From: Triatoma infestans
Lineage: Eukaryota; Arthropoda; Insecta; Hemiptera; Reduviidae
DNA: 64,000 bases
Reading direction: 5' to 3'
Assembly: GCA_011037195.1 (NCBI GenBank)
Contig: JAAEAF010000103.1
Location: 420,930 to 484,929 of the forward strand
Shown here: positions 1-12,100 of the stretch, piece after piece
Position numbering within the stretch: the stretch's first letter is position 1
Layout of the letters: every line of letters starts with the position of its first letter
Program-made: the position numbers and the translations under genes
The notes under the pieces: generated by a model
Seen by the model: the letters and a program-made list of their open reading frames with translations, nothing else
The model's database searches: none
Told to the model about the DNA's origin: nothing

Positions 1-2040
1 TTAAAAAGTACTTAATGAGTCTTCTTACTAAAAATGGTAAGATCATTACATTATGTTTCGAGCAAAAGGTTTACGGATCTAGTCAAAACCGAATTACTTC
101 CCTTTGTGGTTGCTACTTAGTCCAAAAATTGGATAACGAAGGGAGGACGAAGATAATTCAAAATTTGTTAACAGAGAATGCCTTTAAGATAGTCTTGTGA
201 ATGTTACATACTAGAGGTATTGATACTTTTGTGTTCAGGAAGCTGTTTGATTATTGGTTACTTAAGCCTGGCTAAAATAACAATCAACATGAAGGTTTCA
301 ATTAAACGGAGGTATTTGGTTTTTAGATTTTTGTAATTTTTTTTCATAATTCTTCCCAAAGGTTTTGATTATTTAAAACATTTACTATACATACCTCTGA
401 TGCTTTCCAGCTCTGCGGAACCAACCACAACAAATATCTCTAACACTTTGTTGAATATATGGATGGATCTGCAATGCTGGATAACATCTGGTAATTTATC
501 CGTTAAAGCATGGATATTTCTTATATTCCTGGCCAGTTTCAGACTTTCATCCATCGTCAGAGCAAATTTAAATTCTTGTAGAGAGTTGATGTGTTATTTT
601 GTTTGTCACTTTTATTTGAAATATTTATCCGGAAAGTTCATCAAGGCTAGTTTTGAGGAAGTAGTGATTTCAGAAGTCGCTATAAAGTGCCTGATCCGAA
701 ACTATCAAGCAGAATTAAATATGTTTCTAAAGTTAAACATTTAAAGTAAGTCGTTTAACCGTAAGGGTAACTTAGGAGAAATATTATTTTGTTTTCGCCA
801 TTTTCTCGAATTACACTATGAATCTAACTAACCATGTAGATCAATCATTTTTATTTGAAACATCTTTCTAGTAAAATGAAATTGGGGATTTTGGAACCGC
901 CGAGACGTTAGGCTTTCGTCTAAATTATCATTCGAGTTTATTGATCAGATCCTTAACCATATAGTATTAAGGACGGCAAAATGTATTGTAAAAAATCATT
1001 TTTTGTTAAAGGTATTGGTACTTTTGTGTTCAGGAAGCTGATAATTGGTTTATTAAGAATAACTGAGTTCCAAGCCTCCTTGATATTCAAATCTCGAGAA
1101 TTTACCATTTCTATTACACTATCCTCGATGGTTCCTAAAAAACTGGAAACAAATTCATTAATTCAGGCGGTAACATCATGAGGTCGGTAATATGATAAAA
1201 CTGAACCAAAGAATTCAAATTTTTATCATTAAAAGCTTTGGCAAAATATTTAAGTTTAAAATATCAACGAATGAAAAAAAAGATTTGTGTCACTAATTAA
1301 ATCATAACTCATGCAATGGATGAACTACATTTTGACCTTCAAAACTTATTTATTATTTATAAGTGCTACTTAATGAAAATTGATTATCTTGTCAGTTTCT
1401 CCTGACGTGAAAATGTCTATTTTCTAAGCAGCCAGATATAAATTTAAAACTGGGAAGTTCGATAGTTGATTTATTAATAACGAATCAGCTAACTCTGGAT
1501 TAATAATGCCGTTGTTTAAATTGAGGTTCAGTATTTAAAATTTATAATGAAAATGCGTTTGGTGTTGTTGAAAAAATGTGAAGCCGAATTAAATAAATAG
1601 GGGTGATATTGGTAGACTTAGAAAGAAAATGCCTGGCAGTGTTGTTCGGAGGCTGCAATGGGAAGCATTGCAGGCTACTTGAAGCAAGAAGGCGTTTATT
1701 CATAAATTACTGATAAAACTAATAAAGAGAATTAAATGTCCAAAAGATGTCACTTTAAAGTAGAAGCAGATCTGTCGCCAGAATTTGAAATAGCAAAGCT
1801 GCTGTATGTCCCTGTACCTATTTAAAATTTATATTGAATGGATTTGAAGGACTGGTGTAGGAAATCAGTAGAATAGAAGGGTAATAATTTCTTTACTATT
1901 TATTATTTACCATGATCAAATGAAAATTGTGCAAGACTATAACGATGCTGGGTTCATGACCAGAAAAATGCTAGAATATTCTAGAGGCTTCAGCAAGTTA
2001 ATTTCCAAAAATACCTAATTGTATGGCCATAATATATGTG
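1..2040. other. non-coding flank with repeat scraps
   Basis: I see no host gene here. The short open frames have no recognisable motif. Around 385-580 there is a repeat (motifs on a rising 'ctgcgg aaccaacc' and a following 'ggataacatctgg' block) that recurs near 4490, 8890, 15110, 44640 and 54140. Around 840-960 there is a fragment of the dispersed repeat family described at 5640-6580. Codon structure and splice context are absent. Confidence 0.5.
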
Positions 2041-2375
2041 CAAGACGACCTTTAGTTGAAAGAAATAAAATAAGGAGTGGATAACTGGGATGTGCTTAGA
2101 AAGAACTAACATATCCGAAAATAAGTGGAGTGAAGAATCACTATGACTCGGAAAGTGATTGGTAGTCTTAATCGGTCCAGTCGATTAGCAACATAATGAA
2201 AAAAACGAAGCGACATTTATCAAGTCTTTTATTGAGAGGTAAAGCTGTATGGAATGGAGACAAGGACTTAAATGAAGACCTGAAGAGGAAAGTGCTGTTC
2301 ACTGAAATGGAATATTGGAGGAGGCTGCAAGTGTCCTGAAATAAGAGGAAAACAAACAAGAAGTGAGGGAACGAA
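2041..2375 (+). mobile_element. decayed non-LTR retrotransposon C-terminal remnant
   Basis: The plus strand shows a short readable stretch around 2230-2340 with residues such as KVLFTEMEYWRR. This resembles the conserved stretch just after the RT domain of many LINE families, where a Trp-Arg-Arg core follows an acidic Met/Glu segment. Stop codons and frame shifts surround it and no RT catalytic motif survives. What is seen is only this short peptide; assignment to a LINE rests on recalled family pattern. It lies upstream of the LAMP gene and has no evident effect on it. Confidence 0.4.
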
Positions 2376-3115
2376 GAAGGTAAAGTGTAATGTTAATGAA
2401 GGCAGTCTTCCTAAGGTAAGGGCACCCTGACTAAAAACCACTGTCTTCCAGTTTTAGAGGTTGTTTGTAACGCCAGCACCCCTGCATCGTAAAATACCAG
2501 TAACGCTTTCAGACCCAATAATTATATTCTGATGAGTGTCGGGGATATATGACCTAAAAAGATTTAACATCCCCAATCAAAGAAATAATAAAATTACGTT
2601 AAAGAGCATTCACCTGACGAGTTGGCGCAAATTAACCTATTGGCTGGCTAGGTCCTGAAATGCAGGTTGAAAACTTAACTTCTCATGTTAAAAAATGAAC
2701 TTAAATTTAATTACAATAATTTTTTAGTTTTTAAATAAACCAATTCAAAGCATAATTTGCATTATGAGATGTAAGCACTCACTAAACACACAAATAACTG
2801 TAAAGAAATTACTATATTAATTCTTGCTATTATTTCTGGCGTATTAAAAATCCTTTAATGGCGTAAAAAAAATCCTTTAAACAGTTTTCTTTAAATATAT
2901 ATATTTTTAAATAAATCATAATTTTAAGGTTTTAATTACCTTTAAATCATTACTGAAATGACTAAGGTCTTTTCCGAAAATCAGTAAGGCTGTGGTTTTA
3001 CGATAATCCGTCCTTGATTTGTTTTTCGGTGGTTGGTGAAGAGCACTCGTGGTTAGGGTAATCGTCTATTGCTTTTCTTTTCTTCTGGGTTAATAAAGTA
3101 CTTGAAAAAATGTTA

Positions 3116-3167
3116 ATGCCGAAGTATATCCTACTCTTGTTCCATGCAGTTATTGTTTTGGGACGAG
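3116..3167 (+). CDS. Lamp1: LAMP exon 1, signal peptide
   Basis: This 52-base coding exon encodes a classical signal sequence (Lys near the N-terminus, then [11 protein letters not shown]). It ends one base into a Gly/Asp codon at a perfect GTAAGT donor. It joins in phase to 5019. It is too short to show as an isolated gene. The next exon supplies the mature N-terminus DVAEKP. Confidence 0.85.
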
Positions 3168-6100
3168 GTAAGTATTTGGTGTTATTACATTCTTTAAGTA
3201 ATATTTGTCGCATTCCCACTATTGCATTGGTCAGCTGATAATAGTTTTCTTTGTTCTAGCTGCTATTAAAAGTATATATTTTATTAAAGTAATGTGCATT
3301 AAATTGCTTTTAAATAGTTTTCTTCAGAACAGAATTGTAATTTAGAAATACATTTTATAAATAATGTAAGCTACATTTTTCAGTAAAGGTGCAACTTATC
3401 TTTTCAATAATTTTGTTTCATGTTTCCTTTTTTTAAAAAAAAAAAGAAAAGAAATTGTTGTATAATATGTCAGTTGTATAACTGCACTCATGCAAAGAAG
3501 GAATTATGTCCATCAGTAGTTGAGTAAGAATCTTTACTAAAATATCTAATTTTTTGCCAAGTTATGAAGTTCTTTCTTCCAAACTTATGTGAGCTATAAG
3601 TAGGGTAAGCTTTAATATTTATGTAGTTTTTTAATTATAACAATATTGAAAGAAATTAATTTGGATTGCTCTGAAAATCAATAACATATTTTATATGGAT
3701 ATAATGCTGCTTAAGTAGACGAGATAAAAGATAATGTTCAACTACTTAATCAGGAGTACTGATAAGTTACAGCTTCATTGCTATTGCAGATATTAAAATC
3801 ATTTTTATTTTTAATTTTAATTTTTTAGTGCCTGTACTGTTATAAAACTTTAGAAGATAGGGTTAAATAATGCAGTTAAATTTGTTTTTATTATAATATG
3901 TAACGTTATAGTGTTAATATTATAATTTGTATTACTCTTTAAGTAAAATTTAAACGAAAAGATAATGTTTTTAAGATATTTTATCAGAGAGTTTGTTGGT
4001 TGAAGTAGACTACTAATTAAATATCTCAATAAATAAAACAAATACCACAAATTATTCTTTTGTGTTTTGAGAAATCTTGAAAAGAAAAGTTACAATTTTT
4101 CGTTCATGGCAGTTTTTTCACAATCTTATAAACTATGCACTTTATATACGGAGCTGATTTATGGTATAAAACAAACATTTTCATTATACCATCAGAATTA
4201 TCGCGTGATTTTTTTTGATTAATTTAAGGCGCATCATCTACGGCGCCCATAGTCTTCTTCTAGGGCACTTGCTGCTCCATACCATGTACTTCGTTATAAA
4301 CGACATTGTCCATCCCGTGCCCGCGAGCTGTAGAGTGCGAGTCCAGCGCGCTACCACTGAGTTAATATAGCATATCTTTGTCTTTAAGAAAGAATTCAGA
4401 TCCCCAAACAGTACATAATAGTAACACAAAGAAACTATGCAGCGATGTCAGATATTAAAGTTACGCTATGATTGAATATGTGGATGGGTCCGCAGGGCTG
4501 GATAACATCTGGTATTTTATCAGTCGTAGCATGCATACTCATTTTCTTCCTGACCGGTTTTGTATTTTCATCCAACGTCAGAGCAAGTTGTGTAGAGAGT
4601 TTACTTCAACGTAATGTTTCTTTACACACTAAAGTGACTGTGAGTGTAACGGAAACTCTGTTACAAGTAGGAGTGTTACTACTGAGTAGGTACTGGCTAT
4701 AGACACTGTAACTCTGTTACACTCACACTCACTTTAGTTGTAAAGAAACATTACGTTGAAGTAAACTCTCTACACGAATTAGGTGAATTTCATCTGATGA
4801 TGGATGAAGGAAGAAAATGAATATGCATGCTACGATGGATAAAATACCTTATGTTATGGTATTTCATGTTGCGATATGATAGTCATTTCGCTAGTCGAAA
4901 GCTAGGTGAGGAAAAATGAAAACGTAAATTCAAGGACTAAGGATGTTCATTAATATTCCTAAAACAAGATAAAAATATTATATTGCCTGAATAACTTATT
5001 TTTTTAATGTTATTGCAGATGTTGCTGAGAAGCCGGTAGATATTAATGATGTAGTGGTAAACCTTCCCGTTACTAATACTTCTGAAGTGGTAACTGAAAA
5101 ACCTACCCCTACTCCTACTGTAAAACCATCTCCAGAGACTCCTAAAACTACTACCAGCTCTACGACTATAGTACCTACACATGATAATGTTACCACTACA
5201 AGCCCAACTGCTGCACCTACTGTTTCGCCAACTACTCTTGTGCCAACCACCTCTGCTCCTAAACCTGAACAATGGGTGGTCAGGCAAAATGTTACAGTAT
5301 GTATTATTGCAAAAATGGATATAAAACTGAATCTCAAACTTGAGGAGGTAAGTTATTCAATATGTGTTAAATAAACCAAATTCTATTTACTTCCTATAGT
5401 GATTTAAGGGGAACTGTTGAAATCAAATTCAAAATTGAGTTGTCACTGAAAATTTCCCGAGTTGTAGAAAAAAAATGTTTTCGCCCATGTTCTGTATGAG
5501 CATGTGCTTGTTTTTTCTTTCAGTCCAGTTCTCAGATCGGAGACTATTTATGTTTGTGTAATTCATATTGTTTTTTACTTTTGTACTTTCTCTTACTCCT
5601 AGTAAGAGGAAGTATTGTAATCGTGTCAAATTTTCGATATCGAGTTTTCACCGGAAATATCCGTTTTGAGGTTCCCTGAGTCCAAAAAAGTGGTTTTTAG
5701 AAAATGGTGTGTGTGTACAACATAGCTCAAAAACGAAAAATCATAAAAAACGAAAAAATAGATATTCCGTTTAGGTATCACTATGGGATCCTACAATGGG
5801 TAATCTGTCAAAATTCCTCAACCAGAAGTACCACTCACTAGTTGATTTTTTTACTTTTTTGCAATTTTCTCAAAAATGGCTCCGATGATTTTCTTGAAAC
5901 TTGGTATATCAAGTACACATGTAAAGAGCTACAACTGTCATTTGAAACATTTCTCTGGGAAAATTCATTTAAGGGCAGTTTTGAGGGAGGGGTGGGATTC
6001 GGTTTTCCTCTAAAGTGCTATTTGAGTTTGTTGTACAATTCTGTCACCTAAATAATATTAATTCGAATTAAATATGTTGTTGAAATTCCGAGTTTGAAAA

Positions 6101-9100
6101 AATCGGATGAAGAACGGAAGTGCGTTTTTACTGAAATGTATTTTTCATTTTCTGGTATTTTCTCGAAAACGGCTCCAACGATTTTATTTAAAGTAGTGTT
6201 GTGTACTATACATATAAAGAGCTACAACTTTTATATGAAACATTTCCCCTGATAATGTCATTTGAGGGGGTTGTTGGAAGAGGGGAGGGGTTATTTTTAT
6301 TTCTAAAGTGCTATCATAGTTGATTATACAATTCTATCATCCAAAGAAAATTAATTAGAAATAAATGTATTGTCAAAATTCCAAGTTTCAAGAAAATTGA
6401 GTTTCAAGAAGTGCGTTTTTACAGAACGGTTTTTCATTTTTCGACGAATTTCATTAAACTATAAAATTTGTCAATTTCAATTTTTGAGTGTTTCACACCA
6501 GATATTTTTTGTTAATTTTACTGCATGCTTCCATACATTGTTACGTGCACCTGAAATAAATACAAATATGTAATTTCAAATAAAATAAAAAAAAATAATA
6601 TAAAGATGGAAACAATTAACAAAAAGATGTAATGATAACACAATCATTTACAGTGATAAGTCCAAATCTGTTCTATTACAAATTTCTGTACAGTCGGCAC
6701 TCATTAATTCTAGTTAATTTCACTTCACTTGGTGCCTAGACGATCCTTTTGTAAATACTTCAAGAAGATGGCTCTTTTTCAAGTAGAGGGCATTTAAACA
6801 AAAACATCCCAGTTTGAAGCATTGTCGTGTGGCACTCTGCTTCCGGCAGTATTTTAACTCTGTAAAGTTTATGTAATGATAAGGCTGTCGTTACAAACTT
6901 TAACCTGGAATCATGAACTCAGCAAAAGATATAATATTGATAAGCTTCGTTGATTAAAAGATTGTTCTTATTAAGAATAATTATAGGTTTATCTACTATT
7001 TCCTTATAAGACTATCTGCAATCCGTCCGGTTAACTCACGGACTGAAACCTTCAAGTTGATAATATCCAATCTAAGAATGTCAAAATTGAAGTTTCTGAA
7101 ATTTTTATTTTATTTTATTATGTATGGGGTCACCAGGTCTCATAATATTAATTTATAAAAACTCAATTTCGAAAATATAATATAAACGCAATATTTTCTT
7201 TTAAAGTTAAATGAAGGTTTTGCATTAAAAATCTAATGGAAATATTTAACAATCTTTAGTTTGATAATATAGGCTTTTGTAAACATTGACACATTTTATT
7301 ATTTCATTGAAGAATTATCTTATTTTTTTTCATTTTTTTTATTTTCTCTTACTCCTAGTAACAGGGTTATTGCGACCATGCCAGATTTACGACATTGAGA
7401 GTTCATCGGAAATAAATGTTTTGCGATCCCCTGAATATGAAAACAATGTTTTTAACTATTGAACGTGCGTGTGTTATCTGAATATCTCAAAAACGAAAAG
7501 TTGCAGAAACTTCAAATTAGGATTCCATTTAAGCCTATCACCGCATCAGACACGAAGATTTCGGGCAAAATCCATCCACCAGAAGTGCGCCTTTACTGAC
7601 TGGTTTTCCATTTTTCGTGATTTCCTCGAAAATGGCGCCAACGATTTTCTTTAAACTTCGTGTGCTATCTACCCACATAATGGTAGGTAGTAAATACGAT
7701 AGTATTAGCTCAATCGTAGCGCCCTGGACTGGCAACGCGCAGGTCCTGGGTTCGAGTTGAGCAGTGCTTTCTTTGGATTTTATTCATTTATTTATTTTCA
7801 TTTCGCTATCTATTATTCAATGGAAAAATTCTTATCAATACTCGCTTATTAAATTCTTAACAGTCTAAAGGCCCTATGGAAATTTAAATTGTTTATCCTT
7901 ATTATTACTATTATTATTTTGCCACGAAAGTCATGTTTTCCTTAAATATATTTTTAAAACATTTATATATTGAAAAGATTTCTTAGAAAATAATTTATAG
8001 TTTTTACGTAATTTGTTATATTGAATGACTGTATTGGGTGATGTAATAGAAAGATATAAATGTTAGCATGATATCTGGGGTTGACCTTGAAACAATGCAA
8101 TTAAATTAAATAATTTCCGTCATAACAATACTTCATTATATCTGTATCACCACATGTGAAAACTATTATAAACCATTTTGTTGTTTTGATGTTTCTATTT
8201 TTTCTTCTGCTGTAGCGGGAAGCATTATGTTCATGCCAGTTTTTGAAATTCAGCTTTTAATTGGATGTATACGTTTTAAAGCCCTCTAGGATTTTTTCCG
8301 TGACCCCCCCCTTTTTATTTTTTTATTTTTTTTTATTCTTTAAATCAAAAATAATTGAATGTTACTTCCATTGCCTTTGGGTTTCCCGAAAGGTTATGGA
8401 AGTACTAACCAGGGGTTCCTGTTAACTAACCAGCAATGTAAAGTTACCGTGATTAGTTTCGCCAGTTCTCGAAAATGACTCCAAATTACCATTAAACATT
8501 ATATTCGTACTGCACATACATAGCACTGTCAATTTTATTGGAATGTTTAACCTAGCAAAAGAAATAAAGCTTCCTTCCAAAGTGCCATTTTTGCATTTTG
8601 TTACTGCTGATACAATAGTATAATAGCTAATATAAGTAATATAGTATATCAAATTTTCTAAATTGAATTTTCAAACAAAAAAAATGCTTTGAGGTCTCCT
8701 AAGCGCTTTTAAATAGATGTTTTTCAACAAATTAAAAAAAAAAAAAATTACTAATTTTGTTGTGTGTGAGAGAGAGATAGGAAGAAAGAGAGAGACAGCG
8801 CGCGAGAGAGTTAGTTATACAAACCACGATTTGTTTAGTAATATAACAAATGCTTATCATTATTAGTTGGATCTGTGAAATTGGGTCTGAACTGCTGGAT
8901 AATAATATATGGGCTTTTATCCATTTTAGCATGATTATTATCCATTCGTTCTTTCTGAAGGTGGATGAGAATCTGAAACCAGTTGGAACTTAAAGAAAGA
9001 GGCATGGTACGACGTATGAAATCCCAGTTGCCTAATACTTTTAAACATAGTTTAATCGACTATACCCTTTTCTTTCTATAAAGCTTTTCATTATGTTTTC

Positions 9101-12100
9101 ATTCACTTAATCGCAATATTGAGAAAATTCCATTCGTCTCATTTTCATAGCACGAAAAAGTTTTTTTTTTCTAATTTCCGGTCTTGAATTTGTGTGTATG
9201 TTTTTTCTTTCAATAGTAACCCTTTCGAGAGGAAATTTTATATTAAACATGTCTTAATAGAGGCATGTCTGCTTCTATTACAATATTTACAGTTACAGTG
9301 TTACTTATTTATGATTTTAAAGAATATATACAAAATAAGTTAAAATACTTTATCTTATTGTTTTATTAATTTCTATTTACAAAATATTATTTCGAGATAA
9401 TTTAAAATAAAAATAAATTAAGATAACTGTACATAAAAGATAAACAAGATTTGTTTAATGAGTGATTTTAAAATTGATTTCGTCTAAAACTTGAAAAACA
9501 TTCATAAATAAATTTATTGAAATAGCAAAAAAGTTATTACTTAGTAGTTATCAGTTATTGTTTCTCAGTTGGCTTAAGTTATGTCCTCAAGGGTGGGCGC
9601 TGGTCTCCTACAAGTCCATTCTTTTATAGCCTTAATTGTTTCCCGAATTTGTAAAACAAACGTCGTATCTTTTAAATTAGATAAAACCATCATTAGATTA
9701 AATCAGTGCTTTGAATTCGGTTGTTTAAAATAGATAAATCATATGCATTTGCATTGTATATGTTTGTATTTATGTTTAAGGACCCAGTGATAGCCCGCTG
9801 GTCTCCCACGCGGAGATCCCGGGTTCGAATCCGCAGTGCTACCCATAGAATTTTCTCTTCCTACAAGTTTCTACAGCTCACTGCCCGGTGATGGGCAGTG
9901 TTGTCTTTAGCTAGAGAACACTGCTTGGAGTCCGGCAGTGCACTGAGAAGGCTTCGGGGAACAACAGATTTTTCAGGTCGCAGTGCTAAAAAAAACATGT
10001 ATATGTAGTTATACAAAAGTTTCTCTGTATGTGTGTATGTAAAAAATAAAAGATAAAATGAAAATAAGATAAAAGAAATCTGGTGTGAATCAATACACTT
10101 GTCTCTTACTACAATTACATAATTATATATAAAATGATAAATTTTCCTTAAACTTCACATTTTTCTCATGTGTACTAACATACGAGTGGAGGTAGGAAAC
10201 TACATATCTAGGCAGGTATTGGACCCCCTAGATTGACTGGATAATTTAGAGTATCTGCCTCACTCGAAGGATCTTGTGCATTCGAACATGGTCTATTGCC
10301 TGCGGAGATAATAGGAACAGTCAGGGTTTAAAACATTGTTTAATCGTTTTTAGAAAGGCAGCCGTTTTTCCTTGTCCCGGAAAGAAGTTGGGTCAGATGT
10401 AATCATTTCTTATGTGCTCCTAACAAAGGCAGCTTAAAACACGAGAGAAAAAACTCTCTAGTTAGTTGGACAGTTAATGTGTTATGTCAGAGTTATTCCC
10501 ATTCCTTTGCACTACGCTGACTCCCTATTCTGTTAGGGCTGAAAATGGAAACTTGCAGTAACTGCTTAGGAGATCATAATACTTGGAGGCCACTTTAACA
10601 GCTGATCCGTCAGTTTATTTCCATTGTTCCTGCATGAGCCTTCACCTACGAAAATTCGATAAGCCAACGATTCTTGAGTCTAGACAAACTGCGCCTTAAT
10701 TTTTTCTGTCAGAGGAAGGTAGTTAATGACATTGCTCAGATAATATATAGTAACTCGTGTAATCCTTATCATTCTAACATTTTGACCAGGGTCTATATTT
10801 TGATCCATCCAGTCTAAAGCCTTAACTATAGCTAACCGCTCAGCCTGATTATTTGAACAGAGGCCATCAAGCTTGAACTTCAATTCAGCTACAGCTTCTT
10901 CTTTTCTAAATTCAGCGAAAGCATAACTGACCAGTCATCATCCTTATTTTTGTCTGTAAAGATTACCCAGCGGCCTATATTCTAAGTTCATACTAGGAAA
11001 TGGGAGATTCGCTGGATGTCCCCATTCATGAAGTAAATAGGTTTTCCAAGCAAAGAGCTGTCCACATTTTCCCTTTTGTTCAAATTTTATTGGATGTAGA
11101 AGATTCTCTGTTTTAAGACAAATTGGCTTTAAGCCGGCTGTCATACATAGCATTACTTTAAGAGATGTGCGGATATCTCTTTATTAATCATAATAAAAAA
11201 ATCTCAGCATCCGTTCAATTTTTCTCCTACTTTTTACTTTGTATTTTTAATGCTGAGTCCCGATTGGTACTGCATAGAACATAATTGGCAAAAAGGCAGT
11301 TAATAAGCCAATTCCCCAGTTCTCCTTGTTCGCTTTTGAAGGAACATGAACAAATTGCCACTCTTCTCGCAAATGTCAATACGAGCATGTTGCACATCCT
11401 ACCTATTTTGTTCCGAAAATCACGTCAAGGTATTTCAGAATACGAACTGTATTTAGAAAAGAAGAAGCTGTAGCTGAATTGACATTTAAGCTTGTTGGTC
11501 TCTGTTACATAATCAAGCTTCAGTTTGTATGTGTTTAAGTAAACAACAAAACTGTAAACCGAAACCTGCAGAAAGTTCTAAGTTTTAAACATTAGTGTTC
11601 AATAATATGATTTTTTAAGTTTCCGCGGCCATTTTCATGAAAAACACGAGTTTTCGGGTTGAGACAGCTTCAGTGGTTCGCTAGAAACTAACGTTTCTCC
11701 CTCATTTCAGCATGGGCGAAACGTCGGTTTCTAACAAATCAGTGACGCGGTCTCATCCCGGAAAATCAAGTGTTTTTCATTCAAAATAATTTTTGCTAAT
11801 AACTTAATACTTTAATCTTTGTTTACTTATTTTTATAGCTATACAATATATAGGTTTATCTCGTTTTTCTGAGAAAATTTATGGAAGGGAATTGGGAGAA
11901 GCTTGACGTTAGGAGTTCCTCAAAATGCCATTTAAATATTATTCAGTTCGGTGTGTTATATTAATAAATTAAGAAAATTTAACTTATTGATAAAGTCGCT
12001 TAGGAAAATCTGCCTATTTTTCTTGTACCATCCTTGTCACAGTTTGATTTGGCCAGTGAGTAGAAATTTTTATTTTCATAGTTTCCATCAAAGAATATAC

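Noticed and set aside
2998..3219. Minus-strand ORF of 73 codons across the LAMP signal-peptide exon
   Set aside because: It is the antisense shadow of the real plus-strand exon 1, which has a signal peptide and a GTAAGT donor.
4937..5337. Two minus-strand ORFs over LAMP exon 2
   Set aside because: They mirror the repetitive Thr/Pro codons of the plus-strand hinge and lack any motif.
8760..8815. Purine-rich 'gagagag' run as a regulatory element
   Set aside because: It is a simple-sequence microsatellite in an intron with no further support.
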